Assembly: GCF_030378065.1 (NCBI RefSeq)
Contig: NZ_JAUCGJ010000024.1
Coordinates: 1 to 63,011 of the forward strand
Length of the DNA: 63,011 nt
Direction of reading: 5' to 3'
DNA from: Candidatus Venteria ishoeyi
GTDB taxonomy: Bacteria; Pseudomonadota; Gammaproteobacteria; Beggiatoales; Beggiatoaceae
The translations under genes and the position numbers were made by a program. A model generated the notes under the pieces. It did not search any database. It saw nothing but the letters and a program-made list of their open reading frames with translations, and was not told where the DNA came from. Shown piece by piece: positions 18,216-27,293 of the stretch. How positions within the stretch are numbered: position 1 is the first letter of the stretch; every line of letters starts with the position of its first letter.

Positions 18216-19499
18216 ATGTTGAATCTCAGCGTTGAAGGTTTTCTGGAACAAGAGATTGGTCTGGATATTAAAAGCGTCGGGCATACCCTGATTTCGCAGG
18301 CCGTATTTCGACGTATGCAAGCGTGCCACCTGAATGAAAATGCATATCTGCGTTTATTGCAAAATTCAGATGAAGAACAGGAATTATTAATTGATGCGGT
18401 GGTAATACCGGAAACCAGTTTTTTCAGAAATCATAAGGCTTTTGAATTCCTGGCGGAAGTGGTCAGTGAGCGCGCGAAAAAAGGCTTGATTCAACCACTG
18501 AAAATACTGTGTATGCCTTGTTCTACCGGAGAAGAGGCATATTCTCTTGCCATGACCTTGTTTACCGCAGGTCTTAGCAGCGATGAGTTTCAGATCGATG
18601 CCATTGACATCTGCGAGCCAGTGCTGGCACATGCCCGCACGGCTTGTTACAGCGCATCATCATTTCGCACGAAAGTGGCTAAAGACGCGCAACAGGATTA
18701 TTTTTCACGCAGTTATATGGAAAATGGGCAGGTGCGTTTCCATGTCCTGCCCAGTGTACAGGCACAGGTGAATTTCAGGCAGGGCAATTTATTGAGCAGC
18801 ACAATATTAGCGCATGATGAACAATACCCTTTTATTTTTTGCCGCAATTTATTAATTTATTTTACCGCTCATGCCAGAAAACATGCGATTAAAAAACTAG
18901 AAAATAGTTTGCAGCAAGATGGCTTACTATTTGTGGGACATGCTGAGCGTAGTTTAATCACTCAGGGTGGTTTTGAGCCAGTTCCGCGCAGTGGGGTTTT
19001 TGCCTGTCGTCGCGCATCCTGTACAAGCAAAAGAGCTGCCAAGCCTGGTATGCCCTTGCCCGTTTCACCCGTAAAAATGGCAAGTATGCCTGCTCAAATA
19101 CACAGTACTGGCATTAGCAGGCAAGCAAAGCCCATTGCCGCGCCAAGCCAGCAAAAAAAAGTGACCCATTGTGGCAACGCCAAACAAACAGATTTACAGT
19201 TAGAACAAGCCCAGGTTTATGCCGATCAAGGTGAACTGGGTAAAGCCTTACATTTATGCCTGGATTTTTTGGCCTCGCAACCGACCAGTATTACAGGGCA
19301 TTTTTTATGTGGCGTGATTTATCAGGCACAGGATATTCATGATTTGGCAGAAAAAAGTTTTCAGCGGGTTTTGTATTTAAACCCTGAGCACCAGGAAGCC
19401 TTGCAGCATCTGATATTTCTGGCAGAACAACATCACGCCTATAATGTGGCAGCACAATATCGTAAGCGTTTACAGCGTTTACGACAGAAACAGTCATAA
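18216..19499 (+). CDS. WspC-like CheR methyltransferase with TPR tail
   Basis: SAM-dependent methyltransferase that methylates receptor glutamates. The CheR domain (about residues 1-270) has ETSFFRN, the SAM-binding motif CMPCSTGEEAYSLAM (about 96-111) and FCRNLLIYF. A Ser/Ala/Pro-rich linker follows, then a TPR region (about 330-420) with AQVYADQGELGKAL and AEKSFQRVLYLNPEHQEAL. The CheR-TPR architecture and 427-aa length match WspC. The next gene starts 11 bp later. Confidence 0.9.
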   Translation: MLNLSVEGFLEQEIGLDIKSVGHTLISQAVFRRMQACHLNENAYLRLLQNSDEEQELLIDAVVIPETSFFRNHKAFEFLAEVVSERAKKGLIQPLKILCMPCSTGEEAYSLAMTLFTAGLSSDEFQIDAIDICEPVLAHARTACYSASSFRTKVAKDAQQDYFSRSYMENGQVRFHVLPSVQAQVNFRQGNLLSSTILAHDEQYPFIFCRNLLIYFTAHARKHAIKKLENSLQQDGLLFVGHAERSLITQGGFEPVPRSGVFACRRASCTSKRAAKPGMPLPVSPVKMASMPAQIHSTGISRQAKPIAAPSQQKKVTHCGNAKQTDLQLEQAQVYADQGELGKALHLCLDFLASQPTSITGHFLCGVIYQAQDIHDLAEKSFQRVLYLNPEHQEALQHLIFLAEQHHAYNVAAQYRKRLQRLRQKQS

Positions 19500-19510
19500 A
19501 AGATGATGCT

Positions 19511-20203
19511 ATGAATGATAACAACGACACATTTGCAATCACGGAAATCACCCATTGCTGGAAAGAAATCGGTGTTTGGGGTGATGCAGCACCAACCTGC
19601 CCACAATTAAAAGACGTGATTCATTGCCGTAATTGCGAAGTATTCACCCAGGCGGGACGCAATTTGCTGGAACAGGATTTACCTGAGCAATACCGCCAGC
19701 AATGGACGCAGGTTTTATCGGTTAAAAAAACCAGCACCCCCGCAAACACCCACTCCTTATTATTGTTTCGGATAGAAGATGAATGGCTGGCATTGCCTTC
19801 GCTGTTATTTGTTGAAGTGGTGGAATCGGGCAAACTGCACCGCCTGCCTCATCGTAATAATCCGGTGCTGATAGGTTTGGTTAATGTGCATGGTGAGGTG
19901 CAGTTATGCGTGTCGCTGAAGGCATTGCTGGGCATTGCTGATGCGGAGCAACCGCTACAACAGCAACAACAATTAAGTAAACGCATGTTGGTCATCACCC
20001 AGAATAATGCACATTGGGTTTTTCCAGTTGATGAGATTCACGGCACCCAGCGCATACACCCTGAACAAATGGGCAATGCCCCGGTTTCCGTCGGTAAGAC
20101 CGGCGTGGGTTTCAGTCGCGGTATTTTTGCCTGGAATGAGCAGCATGTGGCTTTACTGGATGAAGAGCTGTTGTTTTATAAATTAATCAGGAGTGTGCAA
20201 TGA
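19511..20203 (+). CDS. WspD-like CheW adaptor
   Basis: Second CheW protein of the operon, 230 aa, with an N-terminal extension of about 75 residues. The extension contains a small Cys-bearing segment (CWKEIGVWGDAAPTCP, HCRNCEVF), as in WspD-type proteins. The CheW core follows (LLLFRIEDEWLALPSLLFVEV, NPVLIGLVNVHGEVQLCVSL). It overlaps the CheA gene by 4 bp (ATGA). Confidence 0.88.
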   Translation: MNDNNDTFAITEITHCWKEIGVWGDAAPTCPQLKDVIHCRNCEVFTQAGRNLLEQDLPEQYRQQWTQVLSVKKTSTPANTHSLLLFRIEDEWLALPSLLFVEVVESGKLHRLPHRNNPVLIGLVNVHGEVQLCVSLKALLGIADAEQPLQQQQQLSKRMLVITQNNAHWVFPVDEIHGTQRIHPEQMGNAPVSVGKTGVGFSRGIFAWNEQHVALLDEELLFYKLIRSVQ

Positions 20204-23085
20204 GCGAGTCCCCCATTGATAACGCGCCTGATTTAGAACTCAGCCGCCTGTTTCTCAGCGACTTAATCAGTCAGTTGGAAACCCTGAATGCGCAACCAGC
20301 AACGCCGCCGGAAAAAGAAACCCTGGAAATCTGGCAACAAACCTTACACGCCATCTGGGGCGGTGCGCGTCTGGCAAATTGCGTGCTGGCAGAAACATTA
20401 AGCACCGGACTGCGGGATTGGCTTAAAGCGTTTAAAAGTAATAAGCAGACCTGGCTGCCCCAACACCAGCAGATACTGGAAGCTGGTTTAAGCTGGTTAA
20501 ATGCACTTGCCGAGCAGCCAGCGGAACAACTGGCAGACTGGTTACAAAGCCAGGTGACGGTGGTGGAAAACCTGAGCCAACAATTGTCCCAGGATTTAAA
20601 CGTGGCTGCACCTGCCACCACCCCAGCCACCACCCCAGCCACTCTGGTACAATCAGCAACAGCGCAAAACCCGGAAAATGCCACGCCCAAAACAGCCCCC
20701 CCGCAACTGCAGCAACAAAACACGGCTAAAACAACGCTCGCTCCCAAAGCCATCAATGCACCCAGCGTGGCTTTACCCAAAGTTGACAGCAGTTTATTAA
20801 TGCTGTTTCTGAATGAACTGGAAACCCATTCCGATATTTTGAGCGAAGAATTACTGGCACTGGAAACCCATCCGGAATCAGCCGAATTACTGGAAACTCT
20901 TATGCGCAGCGCGCACTCCATAAAAGGTGGGGCGCGGGTTATCAATCTGGATAATGTGGTGACATTAGCGCATCACATGGAAGATTGTTTTGTTGCGGCG
21001 CAGGAAGATAAAATCCTGTTTACGCCAGAGGCTATAGACTTCTTATTACATAGTGTGGACATGCTCAAACGCATGGGGCAGGCAATTGAAACAAAAGATG
21101 CAGCGCAATGGGGGCATGTGCAGGGTGCTTTGGCACCGATGGTGACAGGTTTGCGCCAGATTTGTGCTGGGGAGTTGGTGGCTGCAAGCACCGCACCGGT
21201 TACGACTGCTGCACCAGTTACCGCGACTGAAACCACCGAGACTCAACCCCAGGTCACGGCGGTTCCCCAGGTCTTAGCGCAAGCTGAAACAAGCAATAAC
21301 AATCTACCTGAAAAAACACCCAATCCAACAACATCCGAAGATCGCACGGTACGGGTAACGGCAAAAAAAATTGAGCGTTTGGTGGGGTTTGCCGGAGAAG
21401 TGGTCGTCAGTGCCAGTTGGCTGCCCTCTTTTAATGCTGATTTACTGGCACTTAAACGCAGCCATATGGAGATTTCCACGGAGTTGGAACAACTGCAAAA
21501 TGAACTGATTACGCAACGCGCAGATACCTACCTGATTAAGCAGGCGATACGGATACGGGAAAAAAATAAAGAATGCACCCACTATCTGGGTGAACAATTT
21601 AATGCCTTAGACAGCTTTACCAGTAATTTTTCCACCCACGCTGATCGCCTGTACCGCGAAATGATCGGCGTGCGGATGCGGCCCTTTGCTGATGGTGCAA
21701 AAGGTTTTCCCCGCATGGTGCGGGATTTAGCGCGTAGTCTGGGTAAAAAAGTCAAATTTGAAATTATTGGCAAATCCACTGAAGTTGATCAGGACATTCA
21801 GGAAAAACTGGATGCCCCCTTAAACCATCTGCTGCGCAACGCCCTGGATCATGGTATCGAGAACCCTGAACAACGTCTGGCGGCAGGCAAACCGGAAGTA
21901 GCGAAGCTCACTTTGGAAGCCAGCCACCGCTCCGGTATGTTAATGCTCAGCCTGAGTGATGATGGTTGCGGTATTAACCCCACCACGTTGAAACAGAAAA
22001 TTCTGGATAAGGGGCTGGCAGGAGAAGAAATCATCCGCAACCTGACAGAATCTGAGTTATTGGACTTTTTATTTCTGCCAGGATTTTCCACCAGTCAGAA
22101 TGTAACGGAAATTTCTGGACGTGGGGTTGGCCTGGATGTGGTACACAGCATGGTGCATGAGGTTGGTGGCGTGGTACGTGCTGAAAACCATCCCGGACAC
22201 GGTTTGAAATTTCATCTGGAACTGCCTCTGACCTTATCCGTCATCCGTACCTTTCTGGTGGAAATCGCTGGCGAGCCTTATGCCTTTCCCCTGGCGCGCA
22301 TTGAACGCTGCCTGAATCTCAAATATGAAGATATTGAATTGGTGGAAGATCGCCAATACTTCCGTTTTAATGACAATAATATCGCGCTGGTGAATATTCA
22401 TGATATTTTAGAACTGGATACGCCGCCTGCACATAAAGAAGCGGAAATCAGTGTGGTCGTGGTCAGTGATCGTTTTAGCGCTTATGGGCTGGCGGTGGAT
22501 CGTTTTATTGGCGAATATGATCTGGTGGTGCGACCGCTGGATCCCCGCTTGGGCACTATGCAGGATATCAGTGCGGTTTCGATTATGCTCGATGGCACCC
22601 CGGTGTTGATTTTTGATGTGGAAGATTTGGTACATTCCATTGATAAGCTGCTGCGCCAGCGCCGCCTGCGGCAAATCAGCAAAGTTGAAGATCAAGATTT
22701 CAACCTGCGCCGCAAACATATTTTAGTGGTGGATGACTCGATTACAGTACGTGAAACTGAACGCAAGCTGTTGGAAAACCAGGGCTATCGCGTTGATGTT
22801 GCCGTTGATGGCATGGACGGTTGGAATGCAGTGCGCAGCGATAATTATGACCTGGTGGTGTCTGATGTGGATATGCCGCGCTTAAATGGCATTGAACTGG
22901 TCAACCGCATTCGCCAGACGGAAAGTCTTGCGCGTCTGCCAGTGATTATTGTATCTTACAAAGACAGTGAGAAACACCGGATGCAAGGCATGGAAGCCGG
23001 TGCAAATTATTATTTAACCAAAAGCAGTTTTGAGGATGACTCTTTTCTGGGCGCAGTTATCGACCTGATTGGCGAGACGGTGTAA
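20200..23085 (+). CDS. WspE-like hybrid CheA histidine kinase-response regulator
   Basis: Kinase of the pathway, 961 aa. The phosphotransfer (Hpt) domain is at about 195-300 with the phospho-accepting His239 in SAHSIKGGAR. An Hpt-like copy at the N-terminus keeps His50 but reads LHAIWGGAR. Pro/Thr/Gln-rich linkers follow. The dimerisation and ATPase core has N-box RNALDHGIENP (about 546) and GRGVGLDVV (about 641). A CheW-like domain spans about 700-830, and a C-terminal receiver about 840-958 carries phospho-acceptor Asp889 (VVSDVDMP). Layout matches WspE apart from the extra Hpt-like segment. Confidence 0.92.
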   Translation: MSESPIDNAPDLELSRLFLSDLISQLETLNAQPATPPEKETLEIWQQTLHAIWGGARLANCVLAETLSTGLRDWLKAFKSNKQTWLPQHQQILEAGLSWLNALAEQPAEQLADWLQSQVTVVENLSQQLSQDLNVAAPATTPATTPATLVQSATAQNPENATPKTAPPQLQQQNTAKTTLAPKAINAPSVALPKVDSSLLMLFLNELETHSDILSEELLALETHPESAELLETLMRSAHSIKGGARVINLDNVVTLAHHMEDCFVAAQEDKILFTPEAIDFLLHSVDMLKRMGQAIETKDAAQWGHVQGALAPMVTGLRQICAGELVAASTAPVTTAAPVTATETTETQPQVTAVPQVLAQAETSNNNLPEKTPNPTTSEDRTVRVTAKKIERLVGFAGEVVVSASWLPSFNADLLALKRSHMEISTELEQLQNELITQRADTYLIKQAIRIREKNKECTHYLGEQFNALDSFTSNFSTHADRLYREMIGVRMRPFADGAKGFPRMVRDLARSLGKKVKFEIIGKSTEVDQDIQEKLDAPLNHLLRNALDHGIENPEQRLAAGKPEVAKLTLEASHRSGMLMLSLSDDGCGINPTTLKQKILDKGLAGEEIIRNLTESELLDFLFLPGFSTSQNVTEISGRGVGLDVVHSMVHEVGGVVRAENHPGHGLKFHLELPLTLSVIRTFLVEIAGEPYAFPLARIERCLNLKYEDIELVEDRQYFRFNDNNIALVNIHDILELDTPPAHKEAEISVVVVSDRFSAYGLAVDRFIGEYDLVVRPLDPRLGTMQDISAVSIMLDGTPVLIFDVEDLVHSIDKLLRQRRLRQISKVEDQDFNLRRKHILVVDDSITVRETERKLLENQGYRVDVAVDGMDGWNAVRSDNYDLVVSDVDMPRLNGIELVNRIRQTESLARLPVIIVSYKDSEKHRMQGMEAGANYYLTKSSFEDDSFLGAVIDLIGETV

Positions 23086-23086
23086 A

Positions 23087-24115
23087 ATGATGCGTATAGG
23101 AATTATCAAGCATCAGCGCACTGACATCTTATGCCGTTTGATTCAACGCTTGCAGACTTATGAAATTGCCTGGGTTGCCAAAAGCGCTGAATCCGGGCTT
23201 GCGCACTGCCAACAAGATCCCCCCGATCTCATTTTGATGGAACTGGATATGCCAGAGATGAATGGCGTAGAAATGACCCGGCACATCATGGCCCACACCC
23301 CGTGTCAGATTTTATTAATGACGCCGGATGCCGAACGCGCTGCCAGTAAAGTGTTTGAAGCCATGCGCCTGGGTGCAAAGGATGTAGTTTCCTGTCATAA
23401 CGACTATTCCTGCGAATACCAACTCCTGCAAAAAAAATTACGTATTTTATCGCATCTACAAGGTACTGAAAAAGGACAAAGCCCGGCACCCACCAGAAAT
23501 GCTCATGCTACATCAGTACGGCAGCGCAGTGTGCCTGTTGAAAAAGTGCCTCTGGTGCTGATCGGCTCTTCCACGGGGGGGCCGCAAGCCCTGGCAGAAA
23601 TTTTGAAAAAATTACCGGAAAATTTTCATGCCGCCGTTATTATTATTCAACACCTGGAACAAAGTTTTTCCACAAACCTCATCGACTGGTTGAAAAAACA
23701 ATGTTTAATGCCGGTGGAAAGCGCAGTCGCCAATACAGCACCCCGGCGGGGACGGGTCTACCTCGCGGCAGGCAATAACAAACATCTGATTGTTAATGAG
23801 AAGGCGCGTTTTGCTTATACCAGTGAGCCGCTCGCCTTGCATTACCGCCCCTCGGTTGATATTTTTTTTAACAGCATCGCGCAATATGGGCCGGATAGCG
23901 GCATTGCCGTATTATTGACGGGGATGGGGCGTGATGGCGCGGCAGGTTTGTCCACCCTGCAAAAAAAAGGCTGGTATACCATCGCCCAGGATCAAGCCAG
24001 CAGCGTGGTTTACGGTATGCCCAAAGCGGCTAAAGACTTAGGCGCGGCAATGAAAATCCTACCGTTGGAACAAATTGCCAGTACCCTGGTACAATTTTCC
24101 CGGAAAATAATCTGA
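23087..24115 (+). CDS. WspF-like CheB methylesterase with degenerate receiver
   Basis: Predicted receptor demethylase/deamidase, 342 aa. The esterase domain is intact: Ser in GSSTGGPQAL, His in IIIQHLEQ, Asp in LTGMGRDGAAGL. The N-terminal receiver is clearly homologous to WspF (MRIGII, DLILMELDMPEMNGVEMT, FEAMRLGAKDVV). However, its acidic pair is replaced (KH) and the phospho-acceptor position is Glu52, so regulation by phosphorylation seems lost or altered. ATG 23087 follows the CheA stop by 1 bp; a second ATG comes immediately after. It is the last gene of the operon. Confidence 0.88.
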   Translation: MMRIGIIKHQRTDILCRLIQRLQTYEIAWVAKSAESGLAHCQQDPPDLILMELDMPEMNGVEMTRHIMAHTPCQILLMTPDAERAASKVFEAMRLGAKDVVSCHNDYSCEYQLLQKKLRILSHLQGTEKGQSPAPTRNAHATSVRQRSVPVEKVPLVLIGSSTGGPQALAEILKKLPENFHAAVIIIQHLEQSFSTNLIDWLKKQCLMPVESAVANTAPRRGRVYLAAGNNKHLIVNEKARFAYTSEPLALHYRPSVDIFFNSIAQYGPDSGIAVLLTGMGRDGAAGLSTLQKKGWYTIAQDQASSVVYGMPKAAKDLGAAMKILPLEQIASTLVQFSRKII

Positions 24116-24187
24116 GTTTGGCGCAGGCTCAATCAGTGCTGATAGTACTGAAAACGGTCTTCATTTCATGTTAACTATTAATAAATG
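24112..24187 (-). repeat. Second intergenic repeat family, diverged copy
   Basis: Begins CTGAGTTTGGCGCAGGCTC and retains ACTGAAAACGGTCTTCATTTCATG, matching in reverse orientation the copies at 13163, 33022 and 45703. It spans most of the gap after the Wsp-like operon. Confidence 0.5.
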
Positions 24188-24197
24188 ATCTTGAGCT

Positions 24198-24911
24198 ATG
24201 GCAAATTTTAAAATGCATTTAGGGGTTGCTGCCATTGGCAGTGGCATGGTGGCAACCTTATGCCTGGGCGCGGGACTGGCTTCAGTGCAGGAAGTGGCGA
24301 TACTCTCTCTGCTGGGTACCATTGGTGGTTTATTACCGGATATTGATCTGGATCATTCAACGCCCACGCGCCTGATGTTTACCGCGCTGGGGCTGTTGCT
24401 GGCTTTTCTGGCAATGTTTTTTAAAGCTGCTCATTATTCCGTGTTGGAACTATGGCTGGTGTGGGGCGCAACCTATCTGGCGGTACGTTATCTAGCCTGG
24501 CGCATGTTCAGTGATTTGACTTCGCACCGGGGTATTTTTCACTCCCTGGCTGCGGCCTTGTTTTTTTGTTTTCTCGGCACGGCTATCGCCTATCACCAAT
24601 TTGACGCACCGCGCCTCACTGCCTGGTTGGTTGGTTTTTTCCTGTTACTGGGTTATATCATCCACCTGGCTTTGGATGAAATCTACAGCGTAGATTTTGA
24701 AAACCGGCGTTTGAAGCGTTCTTTTGGCACCGCATTAAAGCTGATTGACTCGCGTCATCTCAACAACTCAGGCATGATGCTTGGGTTTGTACTGCTGCTA
24801 TTTTTCATGACCCCAGATTTTTCTCCCGTAACAGATGCTTTGAGCAATGCTAACACCTGGCAGCAACTGGGTAGTCATCTACTGCCACAGGGTACATGGT
24901 TTGCACTTTGA
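24198..24911 (+). CDS. YdjM-like membrane metal-dependent hydrolase
   Basis: A 237-aa inner-membrane protein of the LexA-binding YdjM / DUF457 metal-dependent hydrolase family. Metal ligands are expected in LGTIGGLLPDIDLDHSTPTR, SHRGIFHSLAAA and IIHLALDEIYSVDF. Four or five hydrophobic helices surround these motifs. It is 82 bp after the Wsp-like CheB, at the place where wspR would be found in Pseudomonas; nothing suggests that it replaces WspR. Confidence 0.85.
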   Translation: MANFKMHLGVAAIGSGMVATLCLGAGLASVQEVAILSLLGTIGGLLPDIDLDHSTPTRLMFTALGLLLAFLAMFFKAAHYSVLELWLVWGATYLAVRYLAWRMFSDLTSHRGIFHSLAAALFFCFLGTAIAYHQFDAPRLTAWLVGFFLLLGYIIHLALDEIYSVDFENRRLKRSFGTALKLIDSRHLNNSGMMLGFVLLLFFMTPDFSPVTDALSNANTWQQLGSHLLPQGTWFAL

Positions 24912-24975
24912 CTGAGTGGGTAAAATGTTGTATTCATTTCGTGTACGCCAGGCTATAACGATACAATCGCACTTT

Positions 24976-25079
24976 TAGACATAAAGCAGGTGCATAGCAA
25001 GCTATATAACTGTTTTCACAACACAGAAAATGGAAAAAAAGACCAGCCAAGTTTCTGAAGTTATAAAATTCTTGTTCCT
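24976..25079 (+). repeat. 160-bp hairpin element, truncated copy D
   Basis: Only the right two-thirds remain (GCATAGCAAGCTATATAAC through TAAAATTCTTGTTCC). The left terminus is missing. Its right end provides the stop codon region of the Rpn gene at 25079. Confidence 0.8.
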
Positions 25080-26116
25080 TAATGCAGGGAATAATCGCCC
25101 AGTGCCTCTTGTAAGGAATGCGCAGTCAGTAAACGATGGCCACATTTTTCCAAAGCTTCACTATCCAAACTGTAAATATGTTTCTGCACCTGTTCATTCA
25201 GTGAGCCAAATTTAAGTTCCAATAATTTGATGAGCAAGTTTGCTTCACCGCGTACTTCACCCCGCACCTCGCCACGCGCCTCACCACGCGCTTCACCACG
25301 CGCTTCACCACGCGCTTCACCACGCGCCTCTGCTTCCCGATACCAGCCTTGCACCGTGTCATATAACATATCATTCATCTCCTGTAACTCAATTACTTCA
25401 GGTAATGGCGTGTTTGGAATCCGGGCGGGAATTAACACCCGCCGCAACCAGACGGTAAAATCGCGCTTCAGCCCGGCCTGTTCCGGTTCTTTCAGCCAGT
25501 CAATCAATAATGCTAAAACACAGCGCAGGTTTTCAATCACCGCTTGTTTATCTTTACCATTGCGGCTGTTCTCCAGACGAAACAGCGCTGCGACCAGATT
25601 GTGCATGGTGCGTAATTGAACTTCCGGGAAATCACCTTCGTCCAATATTAGCGCGTGCATATGCGGCAGATATTTTTCCAAATCTTCAGGCACCTGGGCA
25701 ATCAAATCACGAATATCCGCTGGCGTGTTCCAGCGTTTGTCGCCGTTATAAATGACGACAGGCAATACCGGTGGCAGCTTGTCCCCTGCTTTATACTGCC
25801 TGGAATCAATGAGATGCTGATATAACAAGCCGACATAAACCAACAAACGCACCGGCATGAAATTATCTGGCGTGGACTGAAATTCCAGGAGCAGAAAAAC
25901 ATATAAGTCAGCTTTGCCCCAACGTGCTTTCCAGATAATATCGTCATGCCGCGCCCGTAAATCATCGCTGATAAAACTGTCCTTGACAGTTTCCAGCGTC
26001 GTAAAATCCAGTTCATCCACCCAGTTTTCATGGATAAAGCCTCGCAATAAGTCTTCCACCATGCGGGGGTGAGAAAATAATCTTTTATAACTGGGATCAT
26101 GTTCAGGCATATGCAT
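25079..26116 (-). CDS. Rpn family recombination-promoting nuclease / putative transposase (PF04754 type)
   Basis: A 345-aa Transposase_31/YhgA-like nuclease. The start HDPSYKRLFSHPRMVEDLL is diagnostic. The catalytic region reads ARHDDIIWKARWG with LLLEFQSTPD, an E-x-Q variant of PD-(D/E)XK. PVLPVVIYNGDKRW is another family hallmark. A stretch of seven RGEA/RGEV tetrapeptides (about residues 262-290) forms a charged linker before the C-terminal LLIKLLELKFG segment. This is the second Rpn-type gene in the window and belongs to a different subfamily from the one at 3189. Confidence 0.92.
   Translation of the reverse strand: MHMPEHDPSYKRLFSHPRMVEDLLRGFIHENWVDELDFTTLETVKDSFISDDLRARHDDIIWKARWGKADLYVFLLLEFQSTPDNFMPVRLLVYVGLLYQHLIDSRQYKAGDKLPPVLPVVIYNGDKRWNTPADIRDLIAQVPEDLEKYLPHMHALILDEGDFPEVQLRTMHNLVAALFRLENSRNGKDKQAVIENLRCVLALLIDWLKEPEQAGLKRDFTVWLRRVLIPARIPNTPLPEVIELQEMNDMLYDTVQGWYREAEARGEARGEARGEARGEARGEVRGEVRGEANLLIKLLELKFGSLNEQVQKHIYSLDSEALEKCGHRLLTAHSLQEALGDYSLH
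25243..25332. repeat. 12-bp tandem repeat inside the Rpn gene
   Basis: About seven 12-bp units of the form CGCGCTTCACCA encode (RGEA/V)n in the minus frame. Because the unit is a multiple of 3, copy-number changes keep the frame. Confidence 0.9.
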
Positions 26117-26300
26117 AAGTCTAGCATATCTCTTTGTAAAAGCGGGTATTGGGTCATTGTGATTTTGAGTCTTTGTTTCACATTAAAACGGATACGCGCC
26201 TGATTTTACGTATGATCAGTAAAACCGGCAATTTTTTATACCGTCTTGAAGCATGTTATGATGGCGTAATTTTAATTAAACAGATTAAAGGAAAATCAGT

Positions 26301-27098
26301 ATGGGATTTTTAGCGGGAAAAAAAGCTTTAATTGTTGGCGTTGCCAGTAGTCGTTCTATTGCCTGGGGCGTGGCGCAGGCGATGCATCGCGAAGGCGCGG
26401 AGCTGGCATTTACCTGTCAGGGTGAAAAGCTGCAAGCGCGCGTTGAGAAACTGGTTAAAGTCTGTGATTCTGATATTGTGCTGCCTTGCGATGTCAGTAA
26501 AGATGAAGACATTGAAGCGGTTTTCACCGAGCTTGGAAAATCCTGGGACGGGCTGGATATTATTGTGCATTCCGTGGCGTTTACACCAAAAGAATCCTTA
26601 AGCGGTGATTTTGTTGACGTAACCAGCCGGGAAGCATTTAATATTGCCCATGAAATCAGTTCTTACAGCTTTACCGCTTTGGCGCGCGCCGGACGGGAAA
26701 TGATGAAAGGCCGTCAGGGTTCTTTGATTACCATGAGTTATCTGGGGGCTGAGCGGGCGATGCCGAATTATAATGTCATGGGTTTGGCAAAGGCGAGCCT
26801 GGAAGCCAATGTACGCTATATGGCTTATAGCATGGGGCCGGAAGGACATCGGGTGAATGCAATTTCTGCCGGGCCGATTCGCACCTTGGCAGCAGCGGGA
26901 ATTGGAGATTTTCGCAAGATGTTAAATCATGTGGAAAAAGCCGCGCCCTTGCGGCGTAATGTGACCATTGATGAGGTGGGTAATACAGCAGCTTTCCTGT
27001 CTTCCGACCTGTCTTCCGGTATTACCGGCGAAGTGTTATATGTGGACAGTGGTTATCACATGATCGGTATGGAGCCGTTTCCAGACGAAGCTAAGTAG
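26301..27098 (+). CDS. fabI: Enoyl-[acyl-carrier-protein] reductase (NADH) FabI
   Basis: Catalyses the last step of the fatty-acid elongation cycle. A full 265-aa SDR-fold enzyme: NAD-binding [25 protein letters not shown], and the active-site Tyr-x(6)-Lys reading [17 protein letters not shown]. The [13 protein letters not shown] loop is typical of FabI and of the triclosan-binding region. AAAGGA precedes the ATG by 8 nt. It is monocistronic. Confidence 0.97.
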   Translation: MGFLAGKKALIVGVASSRSIAWGVAQAMHREGAELAFTCQGEKLQARVEKLVKVCDSDIVLPCDVSKDEDIEAVFTELGKSWDGLDIIVHSVAFTPKESLSGDFVDVTSREAFNIAHEISSYSFTALARAGREMMKGRQGSLITMSYLGAERAMPNYNVMGLAKASLEANVRYMAYSMGPEGHRVNAISAGPIRTLAAAGIGDFRKMLNHVEKAAPLRRNVTIDEVGNTAAFLSSDLSSGITGEVLYVDSGYHMIGMEPFPDEAK

Positions 27099-27144
27099 TT
27101 GGGTTTGCTTTATTAAAAAAACTTCCACACGATTTTGAAGGTTC

Positions 27145-27203
27145 GTTTGCCGGGAATGCCGTCTTCCAGACGGCAAACCGCAGTTACAGCGGCATTGCCG
27201 CTG
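27145..27203 (+). terminator. Paired hairpins after fabI
   Basis: GTTTGCCG (27145-27152) pairs with CGGCAAAC (27171-27178) and encloses GCCGTCT-tcc-AGACGGC as an alternative stem. A second stem CAGCGGCA/TGCCGCTG follows at 27187-27203. They lie 47 bp after the fabI stop; no clear T-tract. Confidence 0.45.
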
Positions 27204-27293
27204 TGCTGTCAGAATATCAGCATCCCCGGGAAGCTGATAGAATGTTGGCGTTTCCAGCAGATAAAGAGTGAGGATGAAAATCTATTGCTGAGA

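Noticed and set aside
20271-20945. 224-codon minus-strand ORF across the CheA N-terminus
   Set aside because: Low-complexity Ser/Ala/Cys translation caused by the Pro/Thr/Gln linker of CheA on the other strand.
15432-24115. Pil-Chp type twitching chemosensory cluster
   Set aside because: CheR-TPR, paired CheW proteins and a single-receiver CheA in this order match Wsp, and no pilG/pilH/pilI-type genes are present.
25227-25619. Plus-strand ORF with repeated SPRA units
   Set aside because: Mirror translation of the 12-bp repeat in the minus-strand Rpn gene.
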